DNA from: Pedobacter sp. FW305-3-2-15-E-R2A2
Lineage (GTDB): Bacteria; Bacteroidota; Bacteroidia; Sphingobacteriales; Sphingobacteriaceae
Assembly (NCBI RefSeq): GCF_038446955.1
Contig: NZ_CP151803.1
Location: 1,612,001 to 1,676,000, forward strand
Direction of reading: 5' to 3'
Length of the DNA stretch: 64,000 bases
Positions 57,317 to 64,000 of the stretch are shown piece by piece. Below the pieces are notes generated by a model. That model saw only the letters and a program-made list of their open reading frames with translations, was not told where the DNA came from and did not search any database. Both the position numbers and the translations under genes were made by a program. Position 1 is the first letter of the stretch, and every line of letters begins with the position of its first letter.

Positions 57317-59524
57317 ATGTTTAAAGTCCCATTGAATACCTTCATCCCTTTCTGCTTACTACTGCTTTTCTCCGCTTCCATTCCGCTCAGGTCTGTAGCA
57401 CAATCAGTAATCATCCCTATTGAAACACAAAATAATGCATTGGTCCTGCAAACAGATACCAATAAGCATCTGGGGACCATTTATTTCGGTAAGAAATTAA
57501 CAAACAACAAGGAATATTTACAGGTTCCAGCTTTGTACAAGCAAACTTCAGATTATACAGGTGTTCTCAATTCTGCCTATGCCTCGTCTGGTTCAAGGAA
57601 TCTGGTCGAACCTGCCATCAGCGTAACCCATGCAGATGGGAACAATTCCCTGGACCTGAAATATGTAAGTCATGATTTAAAGCAAATTGACAACAATGTT
57701 TCCTTACTCAGCATTGTTTTAAAAGATCCGGTATACAATTTCTCGGTTACACTCTACTATAAAACTTATTTTAAAGAAGATGTGGTAGAACAATGGAGCT
57801 CCATTCAGCATCAGGAAAAAGGCAATGTGACCTTACATAAATTTGCTTCCGCAAACTTATATATAAAAAGTGCGGGTTATTGGTTAAATCAATATCATGG
57901 AGATTGGGCGAAAGAGATGCAGGCCGAAGAATCGAAACTTACACATGGCATAAAAACACTGGACAGCAAATTGGGTACAAGGGCCAATCTGTTCCAGCCT
58001 CCAGTGTTTATGGTCTCCCTGGGGAAACCTGCAACAGAAGATGAAGGGACTGTTTTATTTGGTTCATTGGAATGGAGTGGTAATTTCCGGACCGATCTGG
58101 AAGTCGACTTTCAGGACAATCTAAGGATTGTTTCCGGCATCAACAACTATGCTTCAACCTATACTTTAAAGCCAAAGGAAGCTTTTGTAACGCCGGTATT
58201 CCTATATACTTTATCTACAGGCGGCAAAGGTCTGGCAAGCAGGAACCTGCAACAATGGGCGAGAAATTACAAATTGTTAGATGGTAAAGGGACCCGCTTA
58301 ACACTTTTAAACAATTGGGAAGCCACTTATTTCGATTTTAATGAAAGCAAGCTTGCCGGTCTGTTAAAAGACACCAGGAAACTGGGAGTAGATCTTTTCC
58401 TGCTGGATGATGGATGGTTTGCCAACAAATACCCTCGTAATGGTGATGTTGCGGGATTGGGCGACTGGCAGGAAAATAAAAAGAAATTGCCAAACGGGAT
58501 CTCTTCTCTGGTTAAAGAGGCACAAAATAATCAGGTGAAATTCGGGATATGGATAGAGCCTGAAATGGTGAATCCTAAAAGTGAATTGTACGAAAAACAT
58601 CCGGATTGGGTCGTTAAACAGCCGCAAAGAGAAGAACATTATTTCAGAAACCAACTGGCGCTGGACCTCAGCAATCCGAAAGTGCAGGACTTTGTTTATG
58701 GGGTGATAGATGGACTGTTTACCAAGAATCCCGATCTGGCCTATATTAAATGGGATTGTAATGCGGTAATTTATAATGCGCATTCGGCAACGATTAAAAA
58801 CCAGAATCATTTTTATATAGAGTATGTAAAAGGCTTATACAAAGTGTTGGAACGAATCAGGGCAAAATATCCTAAAGTACCCATGATGCTTTGCTCCGGT
58901 GGTGGTGGCAGGGTAGATTATGCTGCGCTGCAGTACTTTACCGAATTCTGGCCGAGTGACAATACAGATCCCCTGGAGCGTATTTTTATGCAATGGGAAT
59001 ATTCCTACTTTTATCCGGCAATAGCGACTTCAAACCATGTGACAGACTGGGGTAAACAACCCATAAAATTCCGTACAGACGTTGCCATGATGGGTAAACT
59101 GGGTTTTGATATTGTGGTGAGCAAACTCAGTGCAGATGAACTTAAATATTGCCAGGATGCGATAAAAAATTACGATGCATTAAAAGGGATCATCTGGCAG
59201 GGAAATCAATACCGCTTGTCCAATCCAACAGAATCAAGCGTCGCTTCCATGCTTTATCTTGATGAAAACAAATCATCAGGCGTTATCTTCAATTACCTTG
59301 TTAATTACAGATATGCCGTAAACAGCAGTTCGCCTATGCTGTTAAAGGGACTTGACCCTGCAAAAAATTATAAGATCCAGGAAATAAACCTTTATCCCGG
59401 TACAAAATCGAGCATTAAAGGGGAAGCAACCTATACCGGCGATTTCCTGATGAAAGCAGGATTTAATCCCGATGTAAATTCATCAAGAACAAGTGTGGTT
59501 TTAAAAATTGAAGCCGTAAATTAA
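57317..59524 (+). CDS. GH36 alpha-galactosidase
   Basis: A secreted 735-residue enzyme with canonical GH36 motifs: NNWEATYFDF and LLDDGWF at the start of the barrel, the nucleophile Asp in YIKWDCNAV (about 480), CSGGGGRVDY, and the acid/base Asp in FWPSDNTDPLER (about 545). GH36 enzymes hydrolyse alpha-1,6-galactosides and some N-acetylgalactosaminides. It complements the clan-D enzyme encoded just upstream, suggesting two different galactosyl linkages in the target glycan. Confidence 0.93.
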   Translation: MFKVPLNTFIPFCLLLLFSASIPLRSVAQSVIIPIETQNNALVLQTDTNKHLGTIYFGKKLTNNKEYLQVPALYKQTSDYTGVLNSAYASSGSRNLVEPAISVTHADGNNSLDLKYVSHDLKQIDNNVSLLSIVLKDPVYNFSVTLYYKTYFKEDVVEQWSSIQHQEKGNVTLHKFASANLYIKSAGYWLNQYHGDWAKEMQAEESKLTHGIKTLDSKLGTRANLFQPPVFMVSLGKPATEDEGTVLFGSLEWSGNFRTDLEVDFQDNLRIVSGINNYASTYTLKPKEAFVTPVFLYTLSTGGKGLASRNLQQWARNYKLLDGKGTRLTLLNNWEATYFDFNESKLAGLLKDTRKLGVDLFLLDDGWFANKYPRNGDVAGLGDWQENKKKLPNGISSLVKEAQNNQVKFGIWIEPEMVNPKSELYEKHPDWVVKQPQREEHYFRNQLALDLSNPKVQDFVYGVIDGLFTKNPDLAYIKWDCNAVIYNAHSATIKNQNHFYIEYVKGLYKVLERIRAKYPKVPMMLCSGGGGRVDYAALQYFTEFWPSDNTDPLERIFMQWEYSYFYPAIATSNHVTDWGKQPIKFRTDVAMMGKLGFDIVVSKLSADELKYCQDAIKNYDALKGIIWQGNQYRLSNPTESSVASMLYLDENKSSGVIFNYLVNYRYAVNSSSPMLLKGLDPAKNYKIQEINLYPGTKSSIKGEATYTGDFLMKAGFNPDVNSSRTSVVLKIEAVN

Positions 59525-59549
59525 GCCCTGTTAAAAACCAATCATGACC

Positions 59550-61547
59550 ATGAATCTTAAAAAGAAAAAACAGCAAAAGCTTTTATCTCTAACCCTATTT
59601 TCTGTAATACTTTGTATCAGCAGTTTTGTTCAGGCAAAAGTAAAGCTGCCTTCTATATTTAGCGATTACATGGTTTTCCAGCAAAAGACAAAGGCTGCGG
59701 TTTGGGGTAAAGCAGAGCCGGGAAAAACGATCAGCATCACTACCACCTGGAGCCGTGCACATTATACCTCAAAAGCAGATGAACATGGAAACTGGAAGAT
59801 GCTGGTGGCCACCCCATCTTATGGCGGCCCTTATGCAATGACGATCTCTGATGGAGATCCATTGATCTTAATGAATATCATGATTGGCGAAGTATGGGTT
59901 TGTTCCGGACAATCTAACATGGAGATGCCTTTGGCGGGATGGGGAAAGGTGAATGATTATGAGCAGGAAATTGCATCGGCCAGATATCCGGAGATCAGGA
60001 TATTGCAGGTGGATCATGTGACCAGTAATGTTCCTTTGGATGATGCTAAGGTGGCCAATTCTGGATGGAAGCTTTGCATCCCTCAATTTGTTCCTGAATT
60101 CTCGGCTGTGGCTTATTTCTTTGCCAGAGAGATCTATAATAAAACTAAAATCCCGATTGGATTAATTCATACTTCATGGGGTGGCACGATTGCCGAAGCA
60201 TGGACCAGTGGCTCGACGCTTAAAACAATGCCTGATTTTGTGGAAGCGGTCAACAAAATTGAAAATTCGGAAAAGGATAAAAACGGCCCCAGCTATGAGC
60301 AGCAATTGGCCAGCTGGCAACAGTTGGTGTTGGCAAAAGACGCAGGTATGGCAGCAGGTAAGCCAGCCTGGATTGCCAACTCAATGGATGTTTCTTCCTG
60401 GAAAACGATGTCTTTGCCAACGGTATGGGAACAAGCAGGAATGCCCGAATTTGATGGGGTAGTTTGGTTTAGAAAAAACATTACCATTCCCCAGGCTTGG
60501 GAGGGCAAAGAGCTGACCATTAACCTGGGGACTATTGACGACAATGACATCACGTTTTTAGATGGTCAAAAAATAGGAGAAACGGAGGGCTACAATAAAC
60601 CACGTAGCTATACCATTCCGGGAGATAAAGTAAAAGCAGGAACCTTTGCGCTGGTGGTTAGGGTATTTGATGGTGCCGGTGGCGGTGGAATATACGGCAA
60701 TAAAGAGGGGATGTCGCTTGTTTCTGAAGGTGGAGCCCATTTTTCCCTGGATGGAGAATGGCAGTATAAAGTGGGCATGAGCCTGAAAGATATCGCAAAA
60801 GCACCGGCCTCAAATGACGGCCCTAACCGGACGACTGTGTTATACAATGCCATGATTCATCCCTTCCTGCAATTTCCAATCAAAGGAGCCATCTGGTATC
60901 AGGGAGAAAGCAATGCAGATCGTGCGCATCAATACCGTACCCTTTTCCCGGCAATGATCAAAGACTGGAGAAAGCAATGGGGAGTTGGAGATTTTCCTTT
61001 CTATTTTGTACAGCTGGCTAACTTCATGCAGGTTGATGCTACACCACCAACTGCTTCCGCATGGGCAGAACTAAGAGATGCACAACGCGGAACACTCTCC
61101 CTTCCAAATACCGGAATGGCGGTGTCTATCGATCTCGGTGATGCCGCAGACATCCACCCAAAAAACAAACAGGATGTCGGTAAAAGACTGGCTTTAATCG
61201 CACTCGCAAAAACCTATGGTGTTAATGTTCCTTATACAGGTCCTGTATACCAATCTGCTAAAATAGAATCTGGTACTATTAAATTGAACTTTACTGCGGC
61301 CGAAGGTTTAAAAAGCAGTGATGGTGCAGAACTGAAAGGCTTTGCCATTGCCGGATCAGACCAGAAATTTCACTGGGCTAAAGCAGAAATAAAAGGGAAT
61401 CAGATTATGGTCAGTAGTACTGAGGTGACCAATCCGGTTTCAGTAAGGTATGCCTGGGGCAATAACCCGGTATGTAATCTGGTCAATGCAGCCGGACTTC
61501 CTGCATCACCATTCCGGACAGATCAATGGGCCGATAGCACAAAGTAA
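59550..61547 (+). CDS. Sialate O-acetylesterase-type SGNH hydrolase
   Basis: A secreted 666-residue protein with a signal peptide (cleaved near FVQA). The SGNH pattern is clear: VWVCSGQSNMEMPL carries the catalytic serine, HTSWGGT the glycine block, and YQGESNAD the oxyanion Asn; a jelly-roll insert spans about 300-400. Family members remove acetyl groups from sialic acid or plant polysaccharides. With fucosidase and galactosidase neighbours, deacetylation of a decorated plant glycan is likely. It ends directly beside the convergent symporter gene. Confidence 0.9.
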   Translation: MNLKKKKQQKLLSLTLFSVILCISSFVQAKVKLPSIFSDYMVFQQKTKAAVWGKAEPGKTISITTTWSRAHYTSKADEHGNWKMLVATPSYGGPYAMTISDGDPLILMNIMIGEVWVCSGQSNMEMPLAGWGKVNDYEQEIASARYPEIRILQVDHVTSNVPLDDAKVANSGWKLCIPQFVPEFSAVAYFFAREIYNKTKIPIGLIHTSWGGTIAEAWTSGSTLKTMPDFVEAVNKIENSEKDKNGPSYEQQLASWQQLVLAKDAGMAAGKPAWIANSMDVSSWKTMSLPTVWEQAGMPEFDGVVWFRKNITIPQAWEGKELTINLGTIDDNDITFLDGQKIGETEGYNKPRSYTIPGDKVKAGTFALVVRVFDGAGGGGIYGNKEGMSLVSEGGAHFSLDGEWQYKVGMSLKDIAKAPASNDGPNRTTVLYNAMIHPFLQFPIKGAIWYQGESNADRAHQYRTLFPAMIKDWRKQWGVGDFPFYFVQLANFMQVDATPPTASAWAELRDAQRGTLSLPNTGMAVSIDLGDAADIHPKNKQDVGKRLALIALAKTYGVNVPYTGPVYQSAKIESGTIKLNFTAAEGLKSSDGAELKGFAIAGSDQKFHWAKAEIKGNQIMVSSTEVTNPVSVRYAWGNNPVCNLVNAAGLPASPFRTDQWADSTK

Positions 61548-63152
61548 TTACCCGGCCGCCGCAAGATAAAGAGGAGAGAAGAGCAGGAACAAAAGGATCA
61601 TGATGAGCAAAAGAAGCCCATTTACCCAGTGGCGATTCTTCCAGGGCTTGAGGTCGACAACCGGCTTGTCCTGCGCTATATAAGCTTTTTCCATCGGATA
61701 TAGTTTTCCGATGATCAGCATAATGGCCGAAGTGAGGACAAAGAGAATCGCAAGTACGTGTAGAAAATGGATGCCGGTATCAAATACCATTTGTGTGAGT
61801 ATATATCCGGTAAGGCAAAATGCCAGACCTATTTTTGCGGCAATTGGTGGAACCTTTTTGGTGACAAATCCCACAAACATGATGGTAAAGATCGGGATGC
61901 TGAATGCGGCATTGATCTTCTGCATAAAGGTGTAAAAGCTATCGCTTGAAAAAAGAAACAACGGGGCAATGAACATGGCCAGTAAGGAAGCAAACATTTC
62001 AAACCGTTTGGAGGTCTTGAGCAAATTCTTTTCGGTAACCGGAATGCCTTTTTTCTCTTTAAAAGGCTTGTAGAGGTTTAAGATAAACAAGGTGCTTGCG
62101 CTGTTCAGTCCCGGTGAATAGGAGGTGATGGCTGCACCGAAAATAACGGCAGCAATAAAGCCACTGAGTACAGGCGGAGATACATCACTGACCACCTTGG
62201 AAAATACTTCAGTCGTGTTTTCCATATTGCTGTACATATGAACGGCAATAATCCCCGGTAAAATAAAAAGTAAGGGACCAAGCAGCTTTCCTGCGCAGGC
62301 AAGTGCAATGCCCTTCTGACTGGCTTCAAGATTGGAGGAGGCCAGGGCTTGTTGTACGATGACCTGTTCCGTGCCCCAATAAAACAGGTTCATTAAGATC
62401 ATCCCGGTGAAAATGGTAGAGAAGGGAACAGCATCACTGGCGGTTCCTATGGAGTTGAAATGTGCTGTTTTTGAAGAAAGAATGGTGTGTATGCCCTGCT
62501 GAAAATCGCCATTTCCAACATGTCTTAATCCGAAGTAGGCGAGTAATAAAGCACCGGTGAACATGCAGATACCCAAAACAAGGTCCGAAATTACAATCGC
62601 TTTTAGTCCGCCGAGAATGGAATATAAGCTCCCGATCAGTCCAATGCACCAAACCAGGATCCAGATGCTGCTGCCATAACTGATGTCCCAGATGTCTGAA
62701 AAATGAAACAGACCATTTAAGGCGATGGCACCGGTGTACAATACGATAGGTAAGAGATTAACCATGTAGCCGATCAGAAAAACAAGAGACACCAGTTTCT
62801 TGGTTTGCGGATCATACCTGTTTTCCAGGAAATCGGGTGTGGTAGACATGGCGCCCTTCAAATAAACGGGGATCACAAATTCAGAGACAATCAGCATGGC
62901 GAATACAGAACTTACTCCCCAGGCCATGACCGTCATGTTGTTGAGGTATACAGATTCACTGTTGCCTACAAATTCCGCCGCGCTGATATTGGTAAAAAAC
63001 AGAGCCGTACCGACCGCCGTAAAGCTGAGCTTCCGGTTGGCCAAAAAGAGCCCTGCAGAGGTGGTTATTTTATGCCTTCGGGTCTTAAACCAGGAAATCA
63101 ATGCAACCAGAAAGGTGACGATAATAAAGGTAGCAAAGGCAGTAACGTTCAT
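61548..63152 (-). CDS. Sodium:solute (sugar) symporter, SSS family
   Basis: An inner-membrane carrier of 534 residues with 13-14 helices. The family motifs FFTNISAAEFVGNSE (SSS helix 2), GGLKAIVISDLV and ITSYSPGLNSASTLFI are present; the order fits SglT-like sugar importers. It would take up a monosaccharide released by the neighbouring hydrolases. Its stop codon abuts that of the acetylesterase gene. It is probably co-transcribed with the hydrolase upstream on the same strand, 49 bases away. Confidence 0.92.
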   Translation of the reverse strand: MNVTAFATFIIVTFLVALISWFKTRRHKITTSAGLFLANRKLSFTAVGTALFFTNISAAEFVGNSESVYLNNMTVMAWGVSSVFAMLIVSEFVIPVYLKGAMSTTPDFLENRYDPQTKKLVSLVFLIGYMVNLLPIVLYTGAIALNGLFHFSDIWDISYGSSIWILVWCIGLIGSLYSILGGLKAIVISDLVLGICMFTGALLLAYFGLRHVGNGDFQQGIHTILSSKTAHFNSIGTASDAVPFSTIFTGMILMNLFYWGTEQVIVQQALASSNLEASQKGIALACAGKLLGPLLFILPGIIAVHMYSNMENTTEVFSKVVSDVSPPVLSGFIAAVIFGAAITSYSPGLNSASTLFILNLYKPFKEKKGIPVTEKNLLKTSKRFEMFASLLAMFIAPLFLFSSDSFYTFMQKINAAFSIPIFTIMFVGFVTKKVPPIAAKIGLAFCLTGYILTQMVFDTGIHFLHVLAILFVLTSAIMLIIGKLYPMEKAYIAQDKPVVDLKPWKNRHWVNGLLLLIMILLFLLFSPLYLAAAG

Positions 63153-63201
63153 TTTTTAAGAGTATAATACCGGTCCTCCTAATATAGACAAAAGACTGCT
63201 G

Positions 63202-64000
63202 TCATTTGAGCGATCTGGCGCTTAAATTATCGATACTGGCCAGCGCATCGTAAGCCCTTACGCCAATTGATCCGCTCTTGAATTCATCATCGGTCACAGA
63301 AAATATAGGTTTTAACCCCTTGTTAAAATAGACTTTAATCTCCGCACCTTTGGCCTCTATGCTAACCTGATAAGCTTTGCCAAGCTCCAGTTTTTGTTGT
63401 GCTGTGGCAAGAACCATCCATTTTTGATTGGAGGATTTGCCCAGTTGTATCTGACCGGAATCTGCGTTGATGCCTAAATAGTAGCCATTGTAAGCCTCAG
63501 CTCCGATCACATGATCTGTAACCCTAAAGATCAATCCGGCATCACCTTTCGAGTTTAGTTGTACCGTTGCCTCATAGCTGAGGTCGTCAAAAAGGGTACT
63601 GCCGGCAATAGCCTTAGATCCATGGATGCCATACCCCCAGGAGCCTTTGTTGGAGGCAGCATGGATGGCGCCATCTTTAATAAACCAGCTGCCACCATAT
63701 AGGAGCCAGTCTTTAAGTGTGGCCTGACTGAAATTTTCCTGATATGTTTTTCCGGCAGTTTCCGGAACACCGATGACGGGGAAGTTACTGATCCTGATGT
63801 TTTCTGATCCAAATGGTGTCAGTGTGATTTCCTCCGTCTGTGCGGATGAAGCCACAGGACTGCGTGGTACTTCAAGTGCATGCATCTTATTATATGCCGA
63901 AGTCCAGGATGGTATTTTCTTTGCCGTAACCGTTAGTTTTACCGGAGTGCTGGCCTGTATAAACGGATTTTCGGGCATGGCACTACGCTGAACTTTAATT
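63202..64000 (-). CDS. Secreted glycoside hydrolase, C-terminal part with a LamG-like domain
   Basis: The frame is still open at the right edge of the window, so the protein starts outside. The first visible part ends with TLTPFGSENIRISNFP, a pattern seen at the C-terminus of GH127-type (DUF1680) beta-L-arabinofuranosidases. It is followed by a DUF1080/LamG-like beta-sandwich (NFSQATLKDWLLYGGSWFIK to FKSGSIGVRAYDALASIDNL) that often binds glycans. The enzyme family is uncertain. It probably belongs to the same polysaccharide locus. Confidence 0.7.
   Translation of the reverse strand, partial: IKVQRSAMPENPFIQASTPVKLTVTAKKIPSWTSAYNKMHALEVPRSPVASSAQTEEITLTPFGSENIRISNFPVIGVPETAGKTYQENFSQATLKDWLLYGGSWFIKDGAIHAASNKGSWGYGIHGSKAIAGSTLFDDLSYEATVQLNSKGDAGLIFRVTDHVIGAEAYNGYYLGINADSGQIQLGKSSNQKWMVLATAQQKLELGKAYQVSIEAKGAEIKVYFNKGLKPIFSVTDDEFKSGSIGVRAYDALASIDNLSARSLK

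Noticed and set aside
1..64000. tRNA, rRNA or known riboswitch
   Set aside because: I found no cloverleaf with CCA-type acceptor, no rRNA stretch and no recognisable riboswitch core by reading; a covariance-model search would be decisive.

Overview
The window is chromosomal DNA from a Bacteroidota bacterium, most likely the family Sphingobacteriaceae (Pedobacter-like). Pointers are a SusC/SusD pair with DUF4959- and DUF4998-type surface lipoproteins, many secreted proteins with Bacteroidota-style signal peptides, a GntR regulator with a sugar-binding-type sensor domain, a LytS/LytTR two-component pair, and a general lack of Shine-Dalgarno sequences. This is inference from gene content; no marker RNA gene lies in the window.

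Layout. 1-779: 3' end of a secreted phytase-like esterase. 1047-7506: mixed housekeeping and hypothetical genes (unknown genes, a Crp/Fnr regulator with a canonical dyad beside it, a secreted DJ-1/PfpI protein, OmpW, a metallophosphoesterase, IPP isomerase) plus a 168-base palindromic element at 4617-4784. 7636-9927: Kup potassium uptake and a small conserved protein. About 10052-30459: a stress/low-energy island with two Hsp20 genes, a LOG-type protein, an L,D-transpeptidase, three double-domain universal stress proteins, zinc alcohol dehydrogenase, D-lactate-type dehydrogenase, a receiver-CRP fusion regulator, a cation P-type ATPase, PfkB, a beta-CASP metallo-hydrolase, class I aldolase and an imine-reductase-like protein. 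31496-34892: NHEJ genes ligD and ku. 35514-42918: a LytS/LytTR system divergent from porin, C4-dicarboxylate symporter, pckA and a second symporter. 42922-43654: two AT-rich unknown genes. 43995-64000: a polysaccharide utilisation locus (GntR regulator, SusC, SusD, two surface lipoproteins, GH95, two alpha-galactosidase-type enzymes, an acetylesterase, a sodium:sugar symporter and the end of another secreted hydrolase).

The most interesting signal is in the island. Five of its promoter regions carry two copies of a 12-base dyad, TG(A/T)(T/C)-N4-(A/G)TCA with few mismatches, spaced exactly 22 bases apart (14575/14597, 15398/15420, 21252/21274, 26896/26918, 29522/29544), and a sixth region has one copy (23330). 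The dyad core is that of FNR/FixK-type sites. The island encodes one obvious candidate reader, a receiver-CRP fusion (22206-23246) whose recognition helix has the FNR-like E-x-x-S-R pattern. The gene set (Hsp20, universal stress proteins, CtpF-like ATPase, PfkB) parallels the mycobacterial DosR dormancy regulon, suggesting an independently built hypoxia/energy-starvation regulon in Bacteroidota. The Hsp20 genes stand apart: they lack the dyads but have -24/-12 (sigma-54-like) elements and near-perfect Shine-Dalgarno sequences.

Elsewhere, the dicarboxylate cluster couples C4-acid import to phosphoenolpyruvate formation, and its second symporter has lost two residues of the conserved cation sites. 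The polysaccharide locus looks aimed at a fucose/galactose-decorated, acetylated plant or similar glycan.
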